A DNA stretch of 64,000 bases, taken from Micromonospora eburnea (lineage in GTDB: Bacteria; Actinomycetota; Actinomycetes; Mycobacteriales; Micromonosporaceae). Below, piece by piece: positions 10,209-20,661 of the stretch. Each line of letters starts with the position of its first letter. Position 1 is the stretch's first letter. The notes below the pieces were generated by a model. That model was not told the origin of the DNA and did no database searches. It worked only from the letters and a program-made list of their open reading frames with translations. The position numbers and the translations under genes are program-made. The stretch covers positions 1,550,001-1,614,000 of the forward strand of contig NZ_FMHY01000002.1 in assembly GCF_900090225.1 (NCBI RefSeq). The letters are read 5' to 3'.

Positions 10209-11672
10209 TTGCGAGACCAGGAGACCTTCCTTCCCTACGAGGACGACGAGCTCGACGCCACCACCGGTGAGTTCGAGCTGTCGGAGCGGCAGGCGCTGCG
10301 GCGGGTCCCCGGCCTCTCCACCGAGCTCACCGACATCACCGAGGTCGAATACCGCCAGCTCAGGCTGGAGCGGGTCGTCCTGGTGGGCGTCTGGACCGAG
10401 GGGACCCAGGACGACGCCGACAACAGCCTCACCGAGCTGGCGGCGCTGGCCGAGACGGCCGGCTCGCAGGTGCTCGAAGGGCTGATCCAGCGCCGCAACC
10501 GGCCCGACCCGGCCACGTACATCGGTCGGGGCAAGGTCGACGACCTGGGCGCGGTGGTGCTCGCCACCGGCGCCGACACGGTGATCTGCGACGGTGAGCT
10601 GTCCCCGTCCCAGTTGCGCAACCTGGAGCAGCGCATCAAGGTCAAGGTGGTCGACCGGACCGCCCTGATCCTCGACATCTTCGCCCAGCACGCCAAGAGC
10701 CGCGAGGGTAAGGCGCAGGTCGAGCTGGCCCAGCTCGAATACCTGCTCCCGAGGCTGCGCGGTTGGGGTGAGACGCTCTCCCGGCAGACCGGTGGTAGCG
10801 GGCGCGGCGGCGGCGCCGGCGGCGGTGTGGGTCTGCGCGGTCCCGGTGAGACCAAGCTGGAAACCGACCGGCGCCGGATCCGGCACCGGATCGCCAAGCT
10901 GCGCCGCGAGATCAAGAGCATGACCACGGTACGCCAGACCAAGCGGGCCCGCCGCTCGCGCAACGCGGTGCCCGCGGTGGCCATCGCCGGCTACACCAAC
11001 GCCGGCAAGTCCAGCCTGCTCAACCGGCTCACCGGGGCGGGCGTGCTGGTGGAGAACGCGCTGTTCGCCACCCTGGACCCGACCACCCGCCGGGCCACCA
11101 CCTCCGACGGGCGGCTCTACACCCTCTCCGACACGGTCGGCTTCGTCCGGCACCTGCCGCACCAGATCGTCGAGGCGTTCCGCTCGACGCTGGAGGAGGT
11201 CGCCGACGCCGACCTGGTGGTGCACGTGGTCGACGGCACCCACCCGGACCCGGAGGAGCAGGTGCGCGCGGTCCGCGAGGTGCTCGCCGAGGTGGGCGCC
11301 GACCGGCTGCCCGAGCTGCTGGTGGTCAACAAGGCCGACGCGGCCGACGAGGAGACGCTGCTGCGGCTCAAGCGGCTCTGGCCGGACGCCGTCCTCGTCT
11401 CCGCGCACACCGGTCGCGGCATCGACGAGCTGCGCGAGGCCATCGAGCAGCGGCTGCCCCGCCCGGCGGTCGAGATCCGGGCGGTGCTCCCGTACGACCG
11501 GGGTGACCTGGTGGCCCGGGTGCACCGGCAGGGCGAGGTGCTGAGCACCTCCCACCTGCCCGAGGGCACCCTGCTGCACGTACGGGTGGGCGAGGCGCTC
11601 GCCGCCGAACTGGTGCCGTACCGCGCCGGTGACCGGCTCTTCGAAGAGGAGCGGGTGGGCGCCGGGCGGTGA
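10209..11672 (+). CDS. hflX: Ribosome-associated GTPase HflX
   Basis: A 487-residue GTPase that binds the 50S subunit and splits stalled or hibernating ribosomes. The N-terminal HflX domain includes QRRNRPDPATYIGRGKV, a glycine-rich linker ([12 protein letters not shown]) precedes LRGPGETKLETDRR, and the G domain has P-loop GYTNAGKS (261-268), DTVGF and NKAD. TTG at 10209 with AGGAG 7 nt upstream is the best supported start; an ATG at 10143 would add 22 residues without a good ribosome site. hflX follows dapF in M. tuberculosis too; here the malic enzyme gene is inserted between them on the other strand. Confidence 0.94.
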   Translation: MRDQETFLPYEDDELDATTGEFELSERQALRRVPGLSTELTDITEVEYRQLRLERVVLVGVWTEGTQDDADNSLTELAALAETAGSQVLEGLIQRRNRPDPATYIGRGKVDDLGAVVLATGADTVICDGELSPSQLRNLEQRIKVKVVDRTALILDIFAQHAKSREGKAQVELAQLEYLLPRLRGWGETLSRQTGGSGRGGGAGGGVGLRGPGETKLETDRRRIRHRIAKLRREIKSMTTVRQTKRARRSRNAVPAVAIAGYTNAGKSSLLNRLTGAGVLVENALFATLDPTTRRATTSDGRLYTLSDTVGFVRHLPHQIVEAFRSTLEEVADADLVVHVVDGTHPDPEEQVRAVREVLAEVGADRLPELLVVNKADAADEETLLRLKRLWPDAVLVSAHTGRGIDELREAIEQRLPRPAVEIRAVLPYDRGDLVARVHRQGEVLSTSHLPEGTLLHVRVGEALAAELVPYRAGDRLFEEERVGAGR

Positions 11673-11721
11673 GCCGTCCGGCGTCACCCGCCGGAAACCG
11701 GGGCCGTGCGACACTTGCCAC

Positions 11722-13353
11722 ATGCGGTCCACTGTCTTCTCGGTCACGATCGCGCTGGGCCTCGCCGGCGCGATCGTGGCGTCGCCAGGGCTTGCCCTGG
11801 CGACTCCCGCCGCGGCCCCCGCGCTGGCCGCGGCGCCCAAGAAGAAGTGCACGGTCGAGGACGAACGGCTGCGTGAGCTGTCCGGTCTCGTCGCCACCAG
11901 CAGCGGCTACGTGGTGATCAATGACAGCAGCGAGCAGGGCAACCGCAAGCGCGTCTTCTTCCTCAACACCAAGTGCGTGGTCTCGGACGAGGTCCGATAT
12001 TCGGGCGCGGGGCCGTACGACACCGAGGACCTGGCCCTCGGCCCGGATGGCAAGACCCTCTGGATCGCCGACACCGGCGACAACATCACCAGTAAGACCC
12101 GCCGGGAGCGGGTCGCCGTCTGGACCATGCCGCTGGACGGCTCGAAGCAGCCCGTACTGCACCGGCTGTCGTACCCGGAGAAGAAGCCGCACGACGCCGA
12201 GGCGCTGGTCATCGGCGACGACAACCTTCCGCTGATCATCACCAAGGACCCGTCCGGCACGGCGGAGATCTTCAAGCCCGGGGCGAAGCTCAAGTCGGGC
12301 GACACCGACCCGGTGCCGATGACGAAGGTCGGCGAGGTCACCGTCCCGAAGACGACCACCGAGAACAAGCTCGGCGGGCCCGGCCGGATGTCGGTCACCG
12401 GCGCGGCCCGCTCGCCCGATGGCAGCAAGGTCGTCCTGCGCACCTACGCGGACGCCTTCGAGTACGACGTCACCGGCGGCGACATCGTCGGCGCGCTGAC
12501 CACCGGCAAGCCGCGGATCACCCCCCTCGCCGACCCGTTCGGCGAGGCCATCGCCTACACGCCGGACGGCAAGCTCTTCGTCACCGTCTCCGACGGCGGC
12601 CTCATGGACAGCTCCGAGCCGATCGATATTCTCAGCTACACCCCGTCCACGGCCGGCGTCGAGGCGCTGCCGGACGCCGACCGGGACGAGAGCAAGCCAA
12701 CCGCGCAGAAATCCTGGATCGAGGGACTGACCCTGAACGAGATCACGTACCTGATCGCGGCGGTGGGAGTGATCGGCGCGCTGATGGTCGGCGCCGGCAT
12801 CCTCGGCATCCTGCGTGCCCGCCGCCGGCCCGCCCCGGTCGAGGAGCCGGCCGGCGGGCCGGAACGCGGCAACGAGGCGCCCCGCAACGGCGTCCCACCG
12901 CGCGGCGGCCGGCCCGACGCGGCGCCCGGCGGCCCGCGGGGCGGTGTTTACGGCGGTGGCGGCGGCTACGGTGGCGGCGCCCCGGTGAACGGTGCCCCGG
13001 GTCGACCGCCCTCCGGCGGCGTGTACGGCGGCGGCCGTCCCCAGGACGGCGGCGGTCGCGGTGGTGGCGGCTACGGCGGCGGCCCGCAGCACGGTGGTGG
13101 TGGCCGGCCCGGCGGTGGCGGTGTCTACGGCGGCGGTGGCCGCCCGCAGGGCGGTGGTGTCTACGGCGGCGGCCCACAGGGCGGCGGCGGCCCGCAGGGC
13201 GGCGGCATGTACGGCGGTGGACGCGTCGAGCCGCCACGCCGGGAGCCCGGCCACCGCGACCCGCGCGCCGGCCACCACGGCGGCGGCTACGACGATCGGG
13301 GCCAGTACGGGCCGGTCCCCGGTGGCCGGGAGTACCGGGGCGACCGCTACTGA
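11722..13353 (+). CDS. Membrane-anchored beta-propeller protein with Gly-rich C-terminal tail
   Basis: A 543-residue surface protein: signal peptide (1 to about 32), a propeller-like extracytoplasmic domain (about 40-325, motifs RELSGLVATS, DTEDLALGPDGKTLWIADTGDN and DAEALVI), one transmembrane helix (about 341-365), then a cytosolic tail of about 170 residues rich in Gly, Tyr, Pro and Arg with repeated GGGVYGGG units. The D-x-EDLA-GPD and GDN motifs resemble secreted propellers annotated near phytase or esterase-like families; I cannot assign a substrate. The ATG at 11722 gives a normal signal peptide. Convergent with lexA, with a perfect hairpin between them. The low-complexity tail may mediate self-association or bind nucleic acid, which is speculation. 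Confidence 0.85.
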   Translation: MRSTVFSVTIALGLAGAIVASPGLALATPAAAPALAAAPKKKCTVEDERLRELSGLVATSSGYVVINDSSEQGNRKRVFFLNTKCVVSDEVRYSGAGPYDTEDLALGPDGKTLWIADTGDNITSKTRRERVAVWTMPLDGSKQPVLHRLSYPEKKPHDAEALVIGDDNLPLIITKDPSGTAEIFKPGAKLKSGDTDPVPMTKVGEVTVPKTTTENKLGGPGRMSVTGAARSPDGSKVVLRTYADAFEYDVTGGDIVGALTTGKPRITPLADPFGEAIAYTPDGKLFVTVSDGGLMDSSEPIDILSYTPSTAGVEALPDADRDESKPTAQKSWIEGLTLNEITYLIAAVGVIGALMVGAGILGILRARRRPAPVEEPAGGPERGNEAPRNGVPPRGGRPDAAPGGPRGGVYGGGGGYGGGAPVNGAPGRPPSGGVYGGGRPQDGGGRGGGGYGGGPQHGGGGRPGGGGVYGGGGRPQGGGVYGGGPQGGGGPQGGGMYGGGRVEPPRREPGHRDPRAGHHGGGYDDRGQYGPVPGGREYRGDRY

Positions 13354-13355
13354 GC

Positions 13356-13392
13356 CAATCGGGTGACCGCCCCGCGGGCGGTCACCCGATTG
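13356..13392. terminator. Bidirectional terminator between the propeller gene and lexA
   Basis: Perfect 16-bp stem (13356-13371 with 13377-13392), 5-nt loop, located between two convergent stops. Confidence 0.85.
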
Positions 13393-13396
13393 CGGG

Positions 13397-14179
13397 TCAG
13401 ATCCGGCGCAGCACGGCGACCACGCGACCCATGATGGTGGCGTCGTCGCCGGGAATCGGGTCGAACGCCGGGTTCTGCGGCATCAGCCAGACGTGCCCGT
13501 CGCGGCGGCGGTAGGTCTTCACGGTCGCCTCGCCGTCGAGCATGGCGGCCACGATGTCGCCGACTTCGGCGTTGGGCTGCTGGCGGACCACCACCCAGTC
13601 GCCGTCGCAGATGGCCGCGTCGAGCATCGAGTCGCCCTTGACCTGGAGCATGAAGACCTCGCCCTCACCGACCAGCTCGCGGGGGAGGGGGAAGATGTCC
13701 TCCACCGCCTGCTCGGCGAGGATCGGACCACCGGCGGCGATCCGGCCCAGCATCGGCACGTACGCCGGGGCGGGCCGCTGCGCGCGGGTCGCCTCGTCGT
13801 CGACGTCGCCCGGGGCGCGGACGTCCACCGCGCGCGGCCGGTTCGGGTCGCGGCGCAGGAAGCCCTTCTTCTCCAGCTCTTTGAGCTGGTAGGCGACGCT
13901 GGACGGGGAGACCAGGCCGACCGCCTCGCCGATCTCCCGCACGCTCGGCGGGTAGCCGTGGCGGTCCACCCAGGTGCGGATGAACTCCAGGATCCGGCGT
14001 TGCCGGGCGGTCAGGTCGACCGTCGCCGGGTCGGGAAAGCTGCTCACCACCGGTGTGACCGGGCGCACGGCGGGCTGGGCCGCCCGGCTGCGCGCGGCGC
14101 GGGGTCGGCGGGTCGCCGGTGCACCCGCCCCGTCGATCGGCTGCGGGTTCTTCTGCCGGCTGGCCCGGTCCTCGGTCAC
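13397..14179 (-). CDS. lexA: SOS repressor LexA
   Basis: Represses DNA-damage genes until RecA-stimulated self-cleavage. The 260-residue protein has a 52-residue Ala/Pro/Arg-rich N-terminal extension, then a winged helix (about 54-118, [15 protein letters not shown]...[15 protein letters not shown]), a cleavage site at A149-G150 (RIAAGGPI), and a peptidase dyad S184 (GDSMLD) and K221 (ATVKTY). The GTG at 14179 is preceded by GGAGGAC. The leader is about 190 nt, and two SOS boxes flank the promoter, so autoregulation is expected. Divergent from nrdR, an arrangement also seen in other actinobacteria. Confidence 0.97.
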   Translation of the reverse strand: MTEDRASRQKNPQPIDGAGAPATRRPRAARSRAAQPAVRPVTPVVSSFPDPATVDLTARQRRILEFIRTWVDRHGYPPSVREIGEAVGLVSPSSVAYQLKELEKKGFLRRDPNRPRAVDVRAPGDVDDEATRAQRPAPAYVPMLGRIAAGGPILAEQAVEDIFPLPRELVGEGEVFMLQVKGDSMLDAAICDGDWVVVRQQPNAEVGDIVAAMLDGEATVKTYRRRDGHVWLMPQNPAFDPIPGDDATIMGRVVAVLRRI

Positions 14180-14362
14180 GTCCGTCCTCCCTGGTCGGCG
14201 CTGGGTGCCTCGTCGGCTCGTGGTGCGTGCTCAGGTGGTGCTGTCGACCGGTCCGCCGCGACACGCCGCGTCCGGTCGTTGTTGACCGTATAGGTGAGAT
14301 CGGCCATTTTCAAACATCTGTACGACCTGTTGTCGGCGTGTTGCGGCGAAATCCTGGATTTC

Positions 14363-14376
14363 CGAACGCCTGTTCT
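14363..14376 (-). promoter_or_regulatory. Second LexA (SOS) box of lexA
   Basis: CGAACGCCTGTTCT matches CGAAC-N4-GTTCG at 9 of 10 defined positions. It covers the predicted lexA start site, just after the -10. Confidence 0.65.
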
Positions 14377-14380
14377 GCTA

Positions 14381-14386
14381 ATAGTA
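14381..14386 (-). promoter_or_regulatory. -10 element of the lexA promoter
   Basis: TACTAT on the minus strand lies between the two SOS boxes; transcription would start near 14374. Box 1 covers the -35 region, so LexA bound to either box would block RNA polymerase. Confidence 0.6.
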
Positions 14387-14394
14387 CGTGGTTC

Positions 14395-14410
14395 TCGAAC
14401 GAGTGTTCGA
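14395..14410 (-). promoter_or_regulatory. Primary LexA (SOS) box of lexA
   Basis: TCGAACGAGTGTTCGA, a perfect match to the actinobacterial SOS consensus CGAAC-N4-GTTCG with flanking T and A, positioned over the lexA -35 region. Confidence 0.88.
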
Positions 14411-14533
14411 TCCGTGAAGTGGATCGAGGGCGGCGCGGTAACCGTCCCGGGCGCCGACCGTTGGGTCTTCGGTGGCCGGGAAAGGGTGGTTCGGGTGGGT
14501 GATGCGCATGACGCGCCGGACACGCCGGCCAAC

Positions 14534-14562
14534 TTGACCTCGCTAGGGCGACGGCATACGGT
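14534..14562 (+). promoter_or_regulatory. Promoter of nrdR-nrdJ
   Basis: TTGACC (14534-14539), 17 bp, TACGGT (14557-14562). Predicted start near 14569, leaving a leader of about 168 nt before nrdR. Confidence 0.6.
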
Positions 14563-14565
14563 CGA

Positions 14566-14581
14566 CCCCTAGATGTAGTAG
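14566..14581 (+). promoter_or_regulatory. Candidate NrdR box
   Basis: The core CTAGATGTAG (14569-14578) is an imperfect palindrome resembling the centre of Streptomyces NrdR boxes as I remember them, and it lies over the predicted start of transcription. Outer bases fit poorly and no second, phased box is obvious. Autorepression by NrdR would be expected. Confidence 0.35.
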
Positions 14582-14736
14582 TCACATGGGCGTAAGTCGC
14601 CTACAGGTTGGGTTCGACTACCGACCGCACTCCCGTACAGTCGACCGGCGGCAGCCATCCGAGCGATGGAGTCGTCGCGGTCACGCGTGCCCGGGAGTCG
14701 GTCGGCGTGCCCATGGTTGGTCAAGGAGGTCAGGCG

Positions 14737-15237
14737 ATGCGGTGTCCGTACTGCCGGCACGCCGACTCTCGGGTCGTCGACTCGCGGGAGGCCGACGACG
14801 GCCAGCTCATCCGGCGGCGGCGAGCCTGCCCGGAGTGCGGCAAGCGGTTCACCACCGTCGAGGAGGCGGTGCTGGCGGTGGTCAAGCGCAGCGGGGTGAC
14901 CGAGCCGTTCAGCCGCACCAAGATCATCGGTGGGGTGCGCAAGGCGTGCCAGGGCCGGCCGGTGGACGACGACTCCATCGCGCTGCTGGCGCAGAAGGTC
15001 GAGGAGACCGTGCGGGCCAAGGGGGCCGCCGAGCTCCCCAGCCACGAGGTCGGACTGGCCATCCTCGGGCCGCTGCGCGACCTGGACGAGGTGGCCTACC
15101 TGCGGTTCGCCAGCGTCTACCGGTCCTTCGACTCGCTCGCCGACTTCGAGCGCGAGATCGAGACGCTGCGCGCCGCCGCGCGCGCCCGAGAGGGCGCCGA
15201 GGCCGAGTCGGCCGAGGTCGCCGGCCAGGCCAGCTGA
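14737..15237 (+). CDS. nrdR: Transcriptional repressor NrdR
   Basis: Nucleotide-sensing repressor of ribonucleotide reductase genes. The 166-residue protein has a zinc ribbon with C3, C6, C31 and C34 (RCPYC and CPEC) followed by an ATP-cone (about 46-136) that binds ATP or dATP. The ATG at 14737 has AAGGAGG 8 nt upstream and starts exactly at the conserved MRCPYC. The C-terminus is a short Ala/Glu-rich tail. nrdJ begins 67 nt downstream on the same strand, so the repressor and its likely target are co-transcribed. Confidence 0.97.
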   Translation: MRCPYCRHADSRVVDSREADDGQLIRRRRACPECGKRFTTVEEAVLAVVKRSGVTEPFSRTKIIGGVRKACQGRPVDDDSIALLAQKVEETVRAKGAAELPSHEVGLAILGPLRDLDEVAYLRFASVYRSFDSLADFEREIETLRAAARAREGAEAESAEVAGQAS

Positions 15238-15304
15238 GTTTTTTCGGGTTTCTGACAGATTGGGACGTGCGGTGGGTGACCGCGCACACGAGGGGGGCGA
15301 CGTC

Positions 15305-18157
<2,853 letters not shown>

Positions 18158-18172
18158 CGTACGACCCGTCTC

Positions 18173-18205
18173 GCGAGCGCGGCAGGGCTTTCCTGCCGCG
18201 CTCGC
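18173..18205 (+). terminator. Terminator of nrdR-nrdJ
   Basis: Perfect 14-bp stem (18173-18186 with 18192-18205), loop GCTTT, beginning 16 nt after the nrdJ stop. Confidence 0.9.
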
Positions 18206-18463
18206 AGCGTTTGTGTGCTGGTGAGGGCCGCGACGGGGCGAGGTGCCCCGGGTGCAGTGCGACCTAAACGGCGTTCAGACGCTATGAACCTGATGTCGTA
18301 GACGATTCAGCCGGGGCGGCTGGCCCGGGTGAGCGCGGGCCGCCTCGCTGTCGGCACCTTGGACGGCCGCATACTCGAATGCTCGCTACCAGTCCCGAAA
18401 GTTCCCTAGTTGCGCCTTTGCGCCAGTGACGTTCCGGGGCAGACGGTTGGGCGGGGAGGCCCA
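18206..18463. other. Gene-free stretch between nrdJ and the nucleotidyltransferase gene
   Basis: No convincing gene. It contains a small palindrome TTCAGACGCTATGAA near 18275 followed by TGATGTCGTAGACGATTCAG, lower in GC than its surroundings. It may be a degraded repeat, but there is no second copy in this window. Confidence 0.4.
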
Positions 18464-18469
18464 TAGACT
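18464..18469 (+). promoter_or_regulatory. -10 element, leaderless, for the nucleotidyltransferase/DUF2332 operon
   Basis: TAGACT, 6 nt, then ATG at 18476; no ribosome site. Confidence 0.55.
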
Positions 18470-18475
18470 GCGTTC

Positions 18476-19207
18476 ATGGCGATCTCGCCACCGGTCGTCG
18501 AGGAGTTCGGCACGCAACTCGCCACACTCGGCTGGGTCGACGGACTTCTGGTCGCGGGATCGTTGGCGACCGGCGACTACCTCCCCGGCATCAGCGATCT
18601 CGACCTGGTGGCCCTGGTCGACGGCCCGGTCGACGCGGCCCGGCGGGCCACGCTCGTCGATCTGCACCGTCGCCTCGACGCCGGTGCCGGCTCGGGGCTG
18701 CACCTCGGCTGCGTCTACGCCGACACCGCGACGGCGCTCGACGTCCAGGTGCGCCATCCGACCTGGACCCACGGGCAGCTCGTCCAGCGCATCCTCTCCG
18801 GCATCACCCGGGCGGAGCTGGTCCGCCACGGGTACGCGATCTTCGGCCCCGCGCCCCGCGACGTCTTCCCGCCGATGAGCACTGACGACGTACGTGCGGC
18901 TGCCCACGCGGAGGTCACCGGATACTGGGCCTGGGCCGCCCGGCGGCCGTGGCTGTGGTGGGACCCCGTCATCGCCGACCTCGGTCTCACCTCGATGGCC
19001 CGGGGACGCCACGCACTCCGCAACGGGGAACTGCTCACCAAGTCCGAAGCCATCCAGCGGGCCGCTGGCCCGGCCTGGCTGATCGGTCAGCTCGCCGCCC
19101 GGCGCCGGGGGGAGAGCGTCTCCTCGCCCCGGCTCCGCACCGCCCTGATCGCCTGGCGGGACGCCCGGCGGACCGTTGCCCAGGCACGAAGGGGCATCAA
19201 ACGATGA
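18476..19207 (+). CDS. Nucleotidyltransferase-fold protein (aminoglycoside adenylyltransferase-like)
   Basis: A 243-residue protein with the polymerase-beta-type nucleotidyltransferase signature: AGSLATGDYLPGISDLDLVAL (residues about 26-46) gives the GS motif and the D-x-D metal ligands. The C-terminal half is helical, as in ANT(3'')-type and lincosamide nucleotidyltransferases, but overall similarity to a named resistance enzyme is not clear. It probably transfers a nucleotide to a small molecule or macromolecule; substrate unknown. The next gene overlaps by 4 nt (ATGA), so a DUF2332 protein is made with it. Confidence 0.82.
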   Translation: MAISPPVVEEFGTQLATLGWVDGLLVAGSLATGDYLPGISDLDLVALVDGPVDAARRATLVDLHRRLDAGAGSGLHLGCVYADTATALDVQVRHPTWTHGQLVQRILSGITRAELVRHGYAIFGPAPRDVFPPMSTDDVRAAAHAEVTGYWAWAARRPWLWWDPVIADLGLTSMARGRHALRNGELLTKSEAIQRAAGPAWLIGQLAARRRGESVSSPRLRTALIAWRDARRTVAQARRGIKR

Positions 19208-20139
19208 CGACCGCGGCCAGGTACGCCACGTTCGGCGTCCGCGAGGCGCACGGTGTGTCGCCCGCGTACGAGCGGTTGGCGCTGGCGGTGGCCCAGGACG
19301 ACGAAGTGCTCGCCCTGCTGGAGGCGCTGCCACCCGCCAAACGGCAGCCGAACCTGCTCTTCTCCGTGGTCCGGCTGCTCGGCGGGCCGGTCGAGGAGCC
19401 GGCCGCGTTCCACGACTACGTGGTGGCGAACTGGCCGGCGATCGAGCCGGAGATGCGTACCCGGTGGACGCAGACGAACGAGCCCGGGCGGTGCGCCGTA
19501 CTGCTGCCGGTGCTGGCCGCGTTGCCGCAGCCGCTCGCGTTGCTGGAGGTCGGTGCCTCCGCCGGTCTGTGCCTCTACCCCGACCGCTACGCCTACCGCT
19601 ACGGCGAGCACCTGCTCGGCGCGGGCGAGCCGGTCCTCGACTGCGTGGCCACCGGAGTGCCGCTGCCGGATCGCCGACCCGAGGTGGTGTGGCGGGCCGG
19701 CCTGGATCTGAACCCGCTCGACGTGACCGACCCGGCGGACGTGGCGTGGCTGGACGCGCTCATCTGGCCGGAGCACACCCACCGCCGTGCCCGGTTGCGG
19801 GCCGCCGCGGCGATGGTGGCGGCCGACCCCCCGCTGCTCGTCCGCGGTGACGTGGTGGACGACCTGCCGGCGCTGGCCGCGCAGGCGCCGGCCGACGCCA
19901 CCCTGGTGGTGTTCCACAGTTCGGTGCTCTACCTGGTGCCCGAGCCCCGCCGCGACGCGTTCGCCGAGCTGGTACGCGGGCTGCCCGGCCACTGGGTCGC
20001 GAACGAGACGCCGGAGGTGCTGGGCTGCGACGGGTTGCCGGAGCCGCCGAGCGAGGCGCAGCACAACGTGCTCGCGCTGGACGGGAAGCCGCTCGCCTGG
20101 ACCCGCGGACACGGCCAGGCGCTCAGCTGGTTCGGGTAG
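19204..20139 (+). CDS. DUF2332 family protein, Rossmann methyltransferase-like
   Basis: A 311-residue protein of the DUF2332 family. Residues near 109-120 (ALLEVGASAGLCLYPDRY) look like motif I of class I SAM-dependent methyltransferases, and LVVFHSSVLYLV near 234-245 resembles motif IV; no activity has been proven for the family that I know of. The start overlaps the end of the nucleotidyltransferase gene by 4 nt, so the two are translationally coupled. The C-terminus runs into the convergent DUF6010 gene (17-nt overlap of coding ends). Confidence 0.85.
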   Translation: MTTAARYATFGVREAHGVSPAYERLALAVAQDDEVLALLEALPPAKRQPNLLFSVVRLLGGPVEEPAAFHDYVVANWPAIEPEMRTRWTQTNEPGRCAVLLPVLAALPQPLALLEVGASAGLCLYPDRYAYRYGEHLLGAGEPVLDCVATGVPLPDRRPEVVWRAGLDLNPLDVTDPADVAWLDALIWPEHTHRRARLRAAAAMVAADPPLLVRGDVVDDLPALAAQAPADATLVVFHSSVLYLVPEPRRDAFAELVRGLPGHWVANETPEVLGCDGLPEPPSEAQHNVLALDGKPLAWTRGHGQALSWFG

Positions 20140-20578
20140 TGCTGCCAGCATTCGGGGTGCCGGCCGTTGCGTCCCTCGCCGAGGCAGACGGCAGCCACCG
20201 CCGCGCCAGATCCGTCACCGACCAGCCGCCGGTGAACGCCCAGAGGGCGATGACCGGGTCGCAGATGGCGCAGCCGTGCGAGGAAGCGGGCAGGAACGGG
20301 ATGATCGGTGCGCCCTTCAGGTGATGGGCGACATCCCAGGCGGTGTGCAGCAGCCAACCGATCCCGATCCACGTCCACGACGCCAGGCCCCGCCAGGCCA
20401 GGTACGCGGTCAGCGCGACGAAGGGGAACTCCCAGCCGCCGAGGCCGCCACCGCTGAGGTACGCCGCCCCGGCCCCGCCCACCATGATCGCATTGACGGT
20501 GCGGCGGTGCGGTTCGCGGATGAACGCGTTGAGGCAGACGTAGAGGAGGCCGATGAGCACTGGCGCGAGGATGGTCAT
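20123..20578 (-). CDS. DUF6010 family integral membrane protein
   Basis: A 151-residue protein with about four hydrophobic helices (TILAPVLIGLLYVCLNAF, NAIMVGGAGAAYL, FPFVALTAYLAWRGL, IGIGWLLHTAWDVAHHL) and the family's HTAWDVAHH and CAICDPVIALWAF segments, the latter with two cysteines. Function unknown. The start at 20578 is preceded on its own strand by CAGAAT 8 nt upstream, a possible leaderless promoter. Its 3' end overlaps that of the convergent DUF2332 gene. Divergent from the GlxA-type regulator, which may control it. Confidence 0.8.
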   Translation of the reverse strand: MTILAPVLIGLLYVCLNAFIREPHRRTVNAIMVGGAGAAYLSGGGLGGWEFPFVALTAYLAWRGLASWTWIGIGWLLHTAWDVAHHLKGAPIIPFLPASSHGCAICDPVIALWAFTGGWSVTDLARRWLPSASARDATAGTPNAGSTTRTS

Positions 20579-20649
20579 GGTGGCCGATTCTGGGGCCCGG
20601 CCGGGACGCCCGGCAGGGGCCGGCGTGCCAACCGTCGACGGATTCCCGC

Positions 20650-20655
20650 CAGGAT
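20650..20655 (+). promoter_or_regulatory. -10-like element, leaderless, for the GlxA-type regulator
   Basis: CAGGAT, 6 nt, ATG at 20662. First base deviates from TANNNT, but the same hexamer at the same distance precedes the genes at 39757 (minus) and 41272. Confidence 0.4.
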
Positions 20656-20661
20656 GGACGC

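Noticed and set aside
14411..14736. Cobalamin riboswitch upstream of nrdR-nrdJ, expected for a B12-dependent enzyme
   Set aside because: No B12-box (GCCACTG-like) sequence or typical layout is present.
18206..18475. tRNA or small RNA gene in the gap after nrdJ
   Set aside because: No cloverleaf or clear promoter-terminator pair apart from the nrdJ terminator and the next gene's -10 element.
18476..19207. Aminoglycoside resistance gene (aadA-like)
   Set aside because: Only the nucleotidyltransferase signature is shared; the rest does not resemble a named resistance enzyme and the partner gene is unusual.
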